From positions 1 to 64,000 of the forward strand of contig CAKTNW010000006.1 of NCBI GenBank assembly GCA_934589145.1: a DNA stretch of 64,000 nt. Reading direction: 5' to 3'. Position numbers and translations under genes: made by a program. The stretch comes from an uncultured Oscillospiraceae bacterium (GTDB lineage: Bacteria > Bacillota > Clostridia > Oscillospirales > Oscillospiraceae). The notes beneath the pieces were generated by a model, which was not told the DNA's origin, did not search any database, and saw nothing but the letters and a program-made list of their open reading frames with translations. This document shows, piece after piece, positions 38,909-47,600 of this stretch (the first letter of the stretch is position 1; every line of letters begins with the position of its first letter).

Positions 38909-40249
38909 TTATCTGGCCCTCTCTCTTTTGAAATAGATGGCTTCCGCCGCCGCGCCGCACAGGCATACGGCCAGCGCGCCCAGTCCGGTATACAGCAGGA
39001 CGGCCCGGTCGTCCTCCGGCTCCACCGTGGGGGCGGAATCCGCCTGATTCTGGGGCTTCTCCGCCTGCTGTCCCTGATCGCTGCCCAGCTGCTCCAGCAG
39101 GGCGCTCATCTCCGCCGACAGGCGGATCATCTGGGGCTGTCCGCCGCTCTGGGACGGCGCCGCCGCGCCGCCGTTCTCTCCGTCGTTGTCCGCCTGGCCG
39201 GGCTCCTCTGACGGCTCCTCCTCTTGCGGCTCCTCCGGCGGCACCTCCACCGAGGCCGCTGTGTTCAGTGTCATGCCCCCCATGTTGCCGCTGATGGAGG
39301 CCGTTCCCTCCTTCAGGATCGTATAGGAGATCTCCACCGTCACCAGGTCGCTGTAGGTGCTGTCCGGCGTCACCGTCCAGCTGTCGATCTGCAGCACCCC
39401 GCCGTCGGAGGAATCAAACCGCAAAAGCTGCTGCAGATTCTTCAGGATCGACAGATTGCCCACCGACAGGGTCATAGAGGTCTTGTGGGAGCCGATGGTG
39501 CCCTCCAGAGGCTGCATCTCCTTGACCACCTCCGGCTGGCCGTCCAGCGTCACGTTGACGGCGTAGACGTATTTGGCCGTCTGGTTGGTGCGGCTCTCCA
39601 TGGGGCTGGTCTGCCCGAACAGCAGACGGAAGCGGTTGGCGGTGCCCATGGAGTTGAAGTCCTCGCTGACGTGCTCGGTGCCCACCTCATAGGTGACCCA
39701 GCTGTCCTCCAGGGCCAGCATGGGCCGTACCTCCACGGCGTATTGCCACGCCTCTGTGTCGTCATACTCGCCGGTGAAGTTCCCGTCCTCGTCATAGATC
39801 GGGTACAGATGGGCGGGCAGATCCTCGAAATAGTACCGCCGGGACTGTAAAAGCTCCGCCAGGCTGAAGGAGGTGAAATACCCTGTCTCCTGATCCCTGG
39901 TATAGAAGTTCATGGACTGCACATCGCTGATGTTGACGCCGGCATAGGCCAGCAGATCGTCGATGTAAAAACCCATGGCGGAGTCCACCACCACCCGGTA
40001 CTCACCGTCCTCGCCGCTGCGCAGGAAGGTATACGCCTGATAGTGCAGGGGAAGGTCGCTTTCCAGCTGCGACCAGTGATAGGTGTCCACGTCCACATAC
40101 TCGTCCGTGTCCATGCCGAAATAGCCCACCCGGATCCGCAGATCGTCGGTGGCAATGCCGGAGGCATAGGCCTGCCGGGGCAGCAGCAGAAGCGCCGTCA
40201 GCAGAACCAGCAGCAGGCATCGTTTTACTTGTCTGGTGTATCTTCTCAT
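38909..40249 (-). CDS. Membrane-anchored extracellular protein of the ExbB-type importer operon
   Basis: 446 residues; its ATG overlaps the stop codon of the lipoprotein gene (ATGA). A signal peptide (VKRCLLLVLLTALLLLPRQAYA) precedes an extracellular domain. Near the C-terminus there is a Glu/Pro/Gly/Gln-rich linker, one helix (LLYTGLGALAVCLCGAAAEAIYF) and KRERAR. Residues about 30-245 resemble the module repeated in the 27547-32298 protein: YHWSQL, a FYIDDLLAYAGVNISD core, RRYYFEDL, VRPMLALEDSW and NRFRLLFGQ. I do not recognise a named family with certainty. A distant likeness to the molybdopterin-binding fold of sulfite oxidases is only an impression, with no catalytic residue to support it. 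Position suggests a receptor or force-transmitting partner of the ExbB/DUF2149 pair. Confidence 0.75.
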   Translation of the reverse strand: MRRYTRQVKRCLLLVLLTALLLLPRQAYASGIATDDLRIRVGYFGMDTDEYVDVDTYHWSQLESDLPLHYQAYTFLRSGEDGEYRVVVDSAMGFYIDDLLAYAGVNISDVQSMNFYTRDQETGYFTSFSLAELLQSRRYYFEDLPAHLYPIYDEDGNFTGEYDDTEAWQYAVEVRPMLALEDSWVTYEVGTEHVSEDFNSMGTANRFRLLFGQTSPMESRTNQTAKYVYAVNVTLDGQPEVVKEMQPLEGTIGSHKTSMTLSVGNLSILKNLQQLLRFDSSDGGVLQIDSWTVTPDSTYSDLVTVEISYTILKEGTASISGNMGGMTLNTAASVEVPPEEPQEEEPSEEPGQADNDGENGGAAAPSQSGGQPQMIRLSAEMSALLEQLGSDQGQQAEKPQNQADSAPTVEPEDDRAVLLYTGLGALAVCLCGAAAEAIYFKRERAR

Positions 40250-41334
40250 TTGAATGTCGAGCGGCTCAGCATTTCCGCCGCTTCCTCCGTCGAAAGGTCA
40301 TAATGCCAGAAGAGCCGGTAAAATTCCTGTGCCGCTTCCGTCATGTCATAGTCATACAGCGCCGGATACAGCAGATTCCCCAGCCACCATACGCCCAGCA
40401 CCCGGTTCACCGACGGCGGGGAGCTCATCCAGTTATAGGGCAGATTGGGGATCTCGTAATACGCGCCGCTTCTCACGGCGGTCAGCTCCGACCACTCGTT
40501 GGTCTGCACCTCGTCATAAGGGCCGCCCACAGTCAGCAGGATCACATCCGGATCGCAGACATAGACCTCCTCCAGGCTGACGGTGGTGCCGCCGCCACGG
40601 TTGGTGACCTCCTCCGGCACGATGGCGTTGACCGCGCCCACCAGGTCGATCACATCCGCCTGGGAGGAGCCCGCCGCGTTGCAGGCAAGGCCGGTGGGCC
40701 CGGTGCCGAACAGCACCGTTTTCCGCTGCCCCTCCGGGATGGCGGCGGCGTTGGCCTGGGCCATGGCCACCGTCTCCTCAATGAACGATGCCAGCGGCTC
40801 CGCCTCTGTCTCCCGGCCCAGCAGGCTGCCCAGCATCCGATAGGCCGCCGCCATGTCGTCCAGGTCGGCCTCAATAAAGATGGTGGGGATGCCGGTCTGC
40901 TTCTGGATCCGCTCCATATCGTCGGCAATGCTCTCCTTGGCGTCGCCCAGGTCGATGATGACCTGGGGCTGGGCGGCGATCAGCGCCTCCATGTTCAGGC
41001 TGGCCTTGCTGCCGTAAAACTGTCCAAAGGTGGGCAGATACCACATCTCCTCCGGAAAATAAGGCCGCTGGGCGGTGCTGGGCGAGCTGCTCAGCCCCAC
41101 CAGCAGGTCATAGGCAATGGGCATCAGCATCATCTGGGCCGTAGAACCGCTGGGGGCCACACGGGTGATCTCCGCGGGCACCTCCACCTTACGGCCGCTG
41201 GAATCGGTGATGAAGGTGGTCTCCACGCCGTCCAGGGGGTCATAGCCCGTCTGGCCCTTGCCGCAGGCGCACAGCAGCGGCAGCAGCAGGGCCGCCGCCA
41301 GCAGCAGGGCGGTCAATTTCGTTTTTCCCGTCAT
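40246..41334 (-). CDS. FecB/BtuF-like substrate-binding lipoprotein
   Basis: 362 residues with a lipoprotein signal (KLTALLLAAALLLPLLCAC, lipobox LCAC). A periplasmic-binding fold of the long-helix type follows: ITDSSGRKVEVPAEITRVAP, a central helix, then WMSSPPSVNRVLGVWWLGNL near the C-terminus. This class binds metal chelates, haem, cobamides or oxyanions and hands them to FecCD permeases. It overlaps both neighbours by ATGA. It is separated from permease and ATPase by three genes, which is uncommon for such importers. Confidence 0.9.
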   Translation of the reverse strand: MTGKTKLTALLLAAALLLPLLCACGKGQTGYDPLDGVETTFITDSSGRKVEVPAEITRVAPSGSTAQMMLMPIAYDLLVGLSSSPSTAQRPYFPEEMWYLPTFGQFYGSKASLNMEALIAAQPQVIIDLGDAKESIADDMERIQKQTGIPTIFIEADLDDMAAAYRMLGSLLGRETEAEPLASFIEETVAMAQANAAAIPEGQRKTVLFGTGPTGLACNAAGSSQADVIDLVGAVNAIVPEEVTNRGGGTTVSLEEVYVCDPDVILLTVGGPYDEVQTNEWSELTAVRSGAYYEIPNLPYNWMSSPPSVNRVLGVWWLGNLLYPALYDYDMTEAAQEFYRLFWHYDLSTEEAAEMLSRSTFK

Positions 41335-42137
41335 TTTCTCTGTCCCCTTCCCTGCGTCCGATAGCCGCGGTAGCCGATGGCCTCGGACAGCTGCCGCGCC
41401 GTGGCGCTGACATAGGCCACCGCGTCCTCAAATTCCTGTGAGCGCACCTTGCGGAACAGTCCCACCACGCTCAGGGCGTAGCCCATGGCGCCATCTCGGT
41501 CATAGACCGGCGCGGAGACCGACCGCAGGCCGATCTTATATTCGCCGTTTTCCACAGCGTAGCCGTTGGCGCGGATCTGTCCCAGCTCCCGCAGGATCTC
41601 CTCCTGGGCCACGATGGTGTGGGGCGTGAAGGACTCCAGCGTGCCCGCGCCGCTTAAAAACGCCTTGGCCGAGGCGTCCGACATGGCCGCCAGCAGCAGC
41701 TTTCCCTGTGAGGTGGCGTGCAGCGGCAGATGGCTGCCGATCTCGGTGGTGACGTAGATGCCGCCGCCCATGGCGGTGTACTGGTCGATGACCACCACGC
41801 TGCTGCCCTCGATACGGCTCAGCAGCGCCGTGGCGTCCGTGTGGACGGCCAGCTTCTCCAGATAGGGCCCGGCCACGTTGTTCAGCTCCCACGAAGCCGA
41901 CACGCCGCAGCCCCATTCAAACAGCCGTGTGCCCAGATAGTAGCGGCCGTCGCTCTCCTGCCGGATGCAGTCATAGTGCCGCAGGGTGTTCAGCAGGGCG
42001 TATACCGTGCTCTTGGGATAGCCGGAAGCCTGGCTCAGGCTCATAAGTGTCATGGGCGTGCGGGCCTGGTTGATGATGTCGATCAGCCGCAGCGCCTTGC
42101 CCAGGGACTTTACTCCATCCCGCTTCTCCTGCTCCAT
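41331..42137 (-). CDS. IclR-family transcriptional regulator
   Basis: 268 residues. The N-terminal winged helix (about 8-70: LGKALRLIDIINQARTPMTL, ASGYPKSTVYALLNTL) is followed by the GAF-like IclR effector domain (about 85-255, with LPLHATSQGKLLLAA and the RANGYAVENGEY signature). IclR proteins often sense small organic acids and may act as repressor or activator. GGAGGATG precedes ATG 42137. The gene is embedded in the importer operon, so it is probably autoregulated with it; a 14-bp palindrome on the operon promoter is a candidate site. Confidence 0.93.
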   Translation of the reverse strand: MEQEKRDGVKSLGKALRLIDIINQARTPMTLMSLSQASGYPKSTVYALLNTLRHYDCIRQESDGRYYLGTRLFEWGCGVSASWELNNVAGPYLEKLAVHTDATALLSRIEGSSVVVIDQYTAMGGGIYVTTEIGSHLPLHATSQGKLLLAAMSDASAKAFLSGAGTLESFTPHTIVAQEEILRELGQIRANGYAVENGEYKIGLRSVSAPVYDRDGAMGYALSVVGLFRKVRSQEFEDAVAYVSATARQLSEAIGYRGYRTQGRGQRK

Positions 42138-42778
42138 GGGGCATCCTCCTCTTTCTCGTTCTCCGGCCGCTCCGGAATGGGGCGGAAATCCGGCGTGGCC
42201 GGAAGCCAGCCCTTATCGCCCCGGGGTGTCCGGGGCGGCGGCGGGATCCGTTCGTCATACGCGCCGCTGTAAAAGGCGCGGTTGTTCTCGATCAGCTCAT
42301 CCAGCGTCACGGGGCGGTAGAAGTTCACGTCCACCCCGGCGTTCAGCACGCGGGGCAGCTCCTTCAGCAGTTGGTACTCCTGTCCCCGTCCCTGGTGGAT
42401 GTGTCCGTGGATCATGTAGCCCCGCTTGCGGTAGATGATGGGATAGTGGCACAGCAGGATATGTGTCTCCCCGTCGTCGATCTCGTTGAAATCGGTGATG
42501 GTCTCGAAATGGCGGTACAGTGACGCCGCGTCCTCATACCCCGTGTCGTGATTGCCCCGGATCAGATGCTTGCGGCCCTTCAGGCGGGCCAGCAGCTCGT
42601 GGGGCACCCGCCCCTCGTTATAGCCGATGTCGCCCACCAGATACACGGTGTCCTCCGGCGATACCCGCTCGTTCCAGTTGCGGATCAGCGCCTCGTCCAT
42701 CTCCTCCACCGTGGCAAAGGGCCGGGAGGACAGCAGCGGCTCATAGAGAAAATGAAGATCGGCGGTGTAAAAGATCAT
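42110..42778 (-). CDS. Calcineurin-like metallophosphoesterase
   Basis: 222 residues; ATG 42778 follows GGGAGGA. Di-metal phosphoesterase motifs are visible: YTADLHF (DxH), YLVGDIGYNE (GDxx), IRGNHDTG (GNHD), LLCHYPI and MIHGHIHQG (GHxH). Small proteins of this type hydrolyse phosphodiesters or phosphomonoesters of unknown identity. It is the first gene of the importer operon and overlaps the IclR gene by 28 bp. The C-terminal tail is rich in proline and charged residues. Confidence 0.88.
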   Translation of the reverse strand: MIFYTADLHFLYEPLLSSRPFATVEEMDEALIRNWNERVSPEDTVYLVGDIGYNEGRVPHELLARLKGRKHLIRGNHDTGYEDAASLYRHFETITDFNEIDDGETHILLCHYPIIYRKRGYMIHGHIHQGRGQEYQLLKELPRVLNAGVDVNFYRPVTLDELIENNRAFYSGAYDERIPPPPRTPRGDKGWLPATPDFRPIPERPENEKEEDAPWSRRSGME

Positions 42779-42853
42779 GGGCTGTCCTCCCTGTCCGCGT
42801 TATACTTTCAATGGAATAACGCGGTAAAAATAGAAAAGCGTCCGAGCGCTTTA

Positions 42854-42883
42854 TTTATAAATATATGGTACACTATAGTGTAA
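42854..42883 (-). promoter_or_regulatory. Putative promoter and operator of the importer operon
   Basis: On the minus strand TTACAC (42883-42878), 18 bp and TATAAA (42859-42854) form a candidate promoter. A perfect 14-bp palindrome, TACACTATAGTGTA (42869-42882), overlaps its -35 box. This is the only evident promoter in the 42779-43007 gap. Confidence 0.5.
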
Positions 42884-43007
42884 TGGAATCCTGTTCCCCC
42901 GTCAATCCCACGCGTTCAGCAATGCGGAATGTTTTCTTGCGATCTTGGACAGGATGCGAGATCCGTTCCGTTTTTGGCAGGCGGAAACCGCCCTGCCCTG
43001 AGCCGCA

Positions 43008-43044
43008 AAAGAGCAAGCGTCCGGTGACCGGACGCTTGCTCTTT
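43008..43044 (-). terminator. Terminator of the YibE/F gene
   Basis: Perfect 17-bp arms (43008-43024 and 43028-43044) flank TGA. On the minus strand the stem ends in CTCTTT followed by TGCGG. It lies 22 bp behind the stop codon. Confidence 0.85.
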
Positions 43045-43066
43045 CCTCATTTTCACGAGCCGGATC

Positions 43067-44242
43067 TTACGCCTTTCCCCGTGTCAGGATCACCGAGCTG
43101 ATCAGCGCCGTCAGCGGCACCGACAGTATCACGCCGATGCTGCTGGAGATACTGCTGACCACCTCGATGGTCAGGTACGCCGAGCTGATAAGCTGATAGG
43201 GGCTCAGCCCCAGGGAGTAGAGATAGATGATCAGGGCAAAGCCGCTGCCCAGGAAGGCCAGGATCAGCGTATTGGTCATGGTGCCCACCATATCCCGTCC
43301 GATGTTCATGCCGGAGCGGAACAGCTCCCTGGCGGTACGGTTCGGGGCCACGGTGTGCACCTCCGTCAGGGCCGAGGCGATGCTCATGGCCACGTCCATC
43401 ACCGCGCCCAGAGCGCTGATGACGATGCCGCCCACCAGAAGGCCCCGCAGGCCGATGGGCGTACCGGTCTGCCGCAGCTGCAGAAGGGGCTCCACATCCG
43501 TCAGCCGCAGGCCGTCCACACGGGCAAGGCTCTGGGCCGCCAGGCCGAACAGCAGCGCCAGCGCCGTTCCCGCGATGGTGCCCAGCGCGGCGCACACGGT
43601 CTTGCGCCGCACGCCGCCCAGGATCACCATGGTCACCACCGTGATATAAGCGCATACCAGAAACACCGTCAGCAGCGTGGGCGCGCCCTTCATCAGCAGC
43701 GGGATCAGAATCCAGAACAGGCACACCAGCGTCATGGCCAGCGCCACCAGGGATTTCGCGCCCACCTTGCCGCCCACGGCCACCGTGGCGGCCAGGAACA
43801 CGGCCACGATCACCGCCAGCACCGGCAGGCGGTTGTATTCATACACCGTGGCGGTATGGGTGCCGTCGGCATAGGTGGAGATCAGCAGCGTAGCGCCGTC
43901 GCCCTCCTTCAGCTGCACGCCGTACAGCGGCCCCACATAGCCGTATACCTGCAAGGTCTCGCCCTTGTACTGGCCGGTTTTCACCTCCGCCAGCAGCAGC
44001 TGCTCGCCCCGCAGGGCGTTGTCCGCCGCCGGATCGGCAAAGGTGTCGTCCGCCAGCACCGCGGTGATGACGGCGTTTTCGTACTCGGCGTATGCCTCCG
44101 CGCCGCTGGGCTCCGCCTTTTCCGGGGCGGCGATGGCGCGGACGGCGATAAACAGCACCAGCGCGGCGGCCAGCACCAGACAGCTGACACGGTTCTGCTG
44201 CCACCATTGGCGGAGCGTGGGCCGGGAAGCGTTTTTTTTCAT
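43067..44242 (-). CDS. YibE/F-family membrane protein
   Basis: 391 residues. An N-terminal helix is followed by an extracellular domain (about 45-130, with GQYKGETLQVYGYVGPLYG and the GDGATLLIST stretch). Seven or eight hydrophobic segments form the YibE/F domain (ILGGVRRKTVCAALGT, GGIVISALGAVMDVAMSIAS). The family is widespread in Firmicutes and its biochemical role is not established; some members have been linked to export or competence-like functions, but nothing here decides that. It stands as a single gene with its own promoter and terminator. Confidence 0.9.
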   Translation of the reverse strand: MKKNASRPTLRQWWQQNRVSCLVLAAALVLFIAVRAIAAPEKAEPSGAEAYAEYENAVITAVLADDTFADPAADNALRGEQLLLAEVKTGQYKGETLQVYGYVGPLYGVQLKEGDGATLLISTYADGTHTATVYEYNRLPVLAVIVAVFLAATVAVGGKVGAKSLVALAMTLVCLFWILIPLLMKGAPTLLTVFLVCAYITVVTMVILGGVRRKTVCAALGTIAGTALALLFGLAAQSLARVDGLRLTDVEPLLQLRQTGTPIGLRGLLVGGIVISALGAVMDVAMSIASALTEVHTVAPNRTARELFRSGMNIGRDMVGTMTNTLILAFLGSGFALIIYLYSLGLSPYQLISSAYLTIEVVSSISSSIGVILSVPLTALISSVILTRGKA

Positions 44243-44271
44243 CCGGAAATCCTCCGTTTTTCGTTTTTACC

Positions 44272-44300
44272 AGCATAGCAAGTTCGCCGTCCGATGTCAA
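44272..44300 (-). promoter_or_regulatory. Promoter of the YibE/F gene
   Basis: On the minus strand TTGACA (44300-44295), 17 bp and TATGCT (44277-44272) lie 30 bp before the start codon. Confidence 0.7.
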
Positions 44301-44381
44301 TACCGCGCCGCCGCGCCGCCAAAGCATGACAAAGGTTTTACAAAAATGATGATTTTAGGGGTGGCTTTTGCCGGAAGAATA

Positions 44382-44390
44382 TGGTACAAT
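44382..44390 (+). promoter_or_regulatory. Extended -10 promoter of the PHP surface-protein gene
   Basis: TGG plus TACAAT (44382-44390) is an extended -10 element with no good -35 box. It would give a leader of about 215 nt before ATG 44613. Confidence 0.5.
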
Positions 44391-44394
44391 GTGA

Positions 44395-44612
44395 CCATCA
44401 ACACGAAAGGTCTGCTCCGGTTTTTGGCACTATCCACGATTTGGGACAAGTTTCGCCTGAGATTCGGCACACAGCAAACCCCTCCCGAACATGTGGATCG
44501 CCGTCCGCCTGCTCTGTGCAGGTGGGGCGGTTTTTCTGTCTGTAGCGCCATGGGAAAGCTGCGGAAAGTCCGGACAGGGGCCGAGTAGGAAAAAGAGACA
44601 GGAGGTTTATGA
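44395..44612 (+). promoter_or_regulatory. Long structured 5' leader with attenuator-like hairpin
   Basis: The leader contains a GC-rich hairpin: 44501-44512 pairs with 44518-44530 around CTGTG, followed by TTTTT (44531-44535). The 44536-44590 stretch that follows has further pairing potential, such as CTGTC against GACAG. This order suggests conditional termination, but no known riboswitch consensus was recognised. Confidence 0.4.
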
Positions 44613-47600
44613 ATGAAAGGACGAACAAGCAAGCGGATCCTCTCCGCGCTGCTGTCACTGGTGATGCTGCTGTCGCTGCTGCCGGTGGCCGCGTTTGCGA
44701 CGGAGACGGAAACGACAGCGACATGGACGAAAGTCACGTCTGCACCAGAGGATTGGTCTGGCACTTACCTGATCGTTTCCGAGGATAAAGGTGTCGCCTT
44801 TGACGGCAGTCTGAGCACGCTGGATGCCGTCAACGATTATCAATCCGTCACAATCACCGAAGGCACCATCTCCGCCAGCAAGGATATTGCCTTCACGATT
44901 GAAAAGCTGACTGATGGCTACGCAATCAAGTCAGCCAGCAACCAGTATATTTATCAATCGGCGGATGCCAACGGCTTGAAAACCAGTACTACCGCAACAG
45001 CCAACAGCATCTCGCTGAACGATGATGGTTCTGTGGACATCGTAAGCGGCGGCGCATATCTGCGCTTTAATGCGACAGCCAATCAGATGCGTTTCCGCTA
45101 TTACAAGTCCTCCACCTACACAAATCAGCAACCCATCGCTCTTTATGCGCTCACCTCCGGCGGCGAGACGCCTGTACCGCCTGCAGAGACCGTAGCCGAG
45201 CCCACGGCCAACTACGAGAACGGCAGCGAGCTTCCGGTGGGCACCATGATCACCTTCTCCTGCGCCACCAAGGATGCCACCATCCATTATCACACCGGTG
45301 ACGGCAACTGGGTGGAATACACCGACCCCATCGAATTGAAGGCCAATACTGCTTTCACAGTGAAAGCAGTCCGCGGTACCGCGGTGGCCGAGGTCACGTT
45401 CACCTATAAGGCCTACACGCTGGTGGACAAGTACGTCAAGGCGGACACCATCGCCGATGGCGACAAGGTGGTCATTGTCAACCCCGCCAACCTGAAGGCC
45501 CTGTCCTCCGAGTACACCGGTTTCTATAACAAGGGCACCGACGTGACCATCACCGACGATGTTCTTGATGGCTACACGGATGCTGACATCTGGACAGTCG
45601 GCGTCAGCGAGGATGGCTCCTATACCTTTGCGACAGCCAAGGGTGAAAAGCTGTCCATGGATACCCAGTATTCCAGCATGCCTCTGGACAAGGCAAACAC
45701 CGCGTGGGAAATTTCCGACGCCAAGACCGACGGCTGCGTCTACATCAAGAACGCCGTCCGCGGCAATTATATCGAATGGTTTGCTGAAAAGAGCAACTGG
45801 AGCTCCTACGGCACCATCGCCGATACCAATGAAGCCCTGTTTGCCCAGCAGTTCTTCAAGCTGACCCAGGAGAAGCAATTCGTGGACGCTTCCGAGCCCG
45901 AACCGGATCCTGAGCCTGAAACCGCCACCATCGCCGCCGCGCTGGCCGGTGCGGAAGGCACCCAGTTCACCGTCAAGGGCGTTGTGACCCTGGTGGACGG
46001 CCAGAACTACTATCTGCAGGACGCCACCGGCGGCATCTGCCTGCGTCTGGCCAGCAAGACCACGGACATCGCTCTGGGCGATACCATCATCGGCACTGGC
46101 ACACGGGCCGAGTACCGTGGCATGGCCCAGCTGGGCAGCGGCACCTATGAAAAGTCCTCCGGCCTGAAGCTGACCGCCAAGGCCGCCGCCATCAATACGC
46201 TGACCACTGCCGATGTATGCACCTATGTGAAGCTGACCGGCCTGGAGATCACCGAGATCTACGACAACAACGGCGCGTACAGCAATCCCAACATCACCCT
46301 GAAGGACGCGGATGGCAATACCATCCAGATCTACAAGGCCGTGATCAACAAGGTGGACGGCGCTTGGGAATACGCCGTGGGCGATAAGGTGGACGTGACC
46401 GCTGCGGTGGGTATCAACAACACCACCCTCCAGCTGCGCAACACCAAGACCAGCGAGATCACCAAGGCCCGCGAAAACGGCATCGTCACCACCCTGTCCG
46501 ACGGCGACACCGTGGTGATCTTCAACCCCGCCAACGGCAAGGCCCTGTCCACCGAGTACTCCGGCTTCTATAACAAGGGCACCGATGTAACGCTGACCAA
46601 CGGCAAGCTGACCGGCTACACCTCCGCGGATATCTGGACGGTGGGCGTCAATTCTGACGGCACCTATACCTTCTCCACCACCGAGGGCAAGAAGTTCTCC
46701 ATGGGTGCCAGCTACGGCAGCACGCCTCTGGATGACGTGAACACTGCATGGAACGTCACCGCCGCCCAGACGGCCGACTGCTTCTACATTCAGAACGCCG
46801 TTCGCGGCAATTACCTGGAGTGGTATGCTGAAAAGACCAACTGGAGCACCTATTCCAGAATCAGCGACGAAGCCCTGTTTGCCCAGCAGTTCTATCTGGT
46901 AGTCAACGATGGCTCCGACACCCCCGACGCCGGTGACCTGCCTGCCGCGGGCGACCAGGTCGTCATCTACAACCAGAATGCCCAGGGCGTGCTGGCCCAG
47001 CAGGATGACAACACCGAGAGCCCCGCCATCACCAACGTCTCTGCTGAGATCGCGGACGGCAAGGCCACTCCCGCCAACGGCGGCGTGGTGTTCACCGTGG
47101 AAAAGAACGGCGATTACTACCGCTTCTATAACGCGGCTTACGGCTACCTGTGCTCCAACGGCACCGGCAACAACGCCTTCTACTCCAAGACCGCCAGCGA
47201 CGACGCCGATTGGACGGTCGCGCCCTGCTCCGGCGGCGTGGGCGGCTATCAGCTGGAAAGCCGCACCGCCAAGTTCAACGGCAAATACAGCCAGTTCCTG
47301 GAGTTCTTCGGCGGCAGCTATAAGACCTACAGCATGAACAAGGTCACGGATTACACCATTTACTCCTTCTTCTTCTATCCCCTGGCGGAAGGCGTAAAGG
47401 CCACCTCCGACGGCATTGTGAACACCCCCGTTGTCCGCTTCACCTCTCCCGACAACGTGCTGAAGGGCCTGGATTATACCCTGACCTTCACGCTGGATGA
47501 CATGTCCGACGCCGAAAAGGTCGAGATCCTCTGTGACGGCGATGCCGCCGGGATCATCGGCGACTATACGGTGGACGGCAAGAACTACACCGCCGTTGTA

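Noticed and set aside
44550..44575. GGAAAGTCCGGAC in the leader resembles the P4 region of RNase P RNA
   Set aside because: Only about 13 bases match. The remaining helices of RNase P RNA are absent and the protein gene starts 50 bp later.
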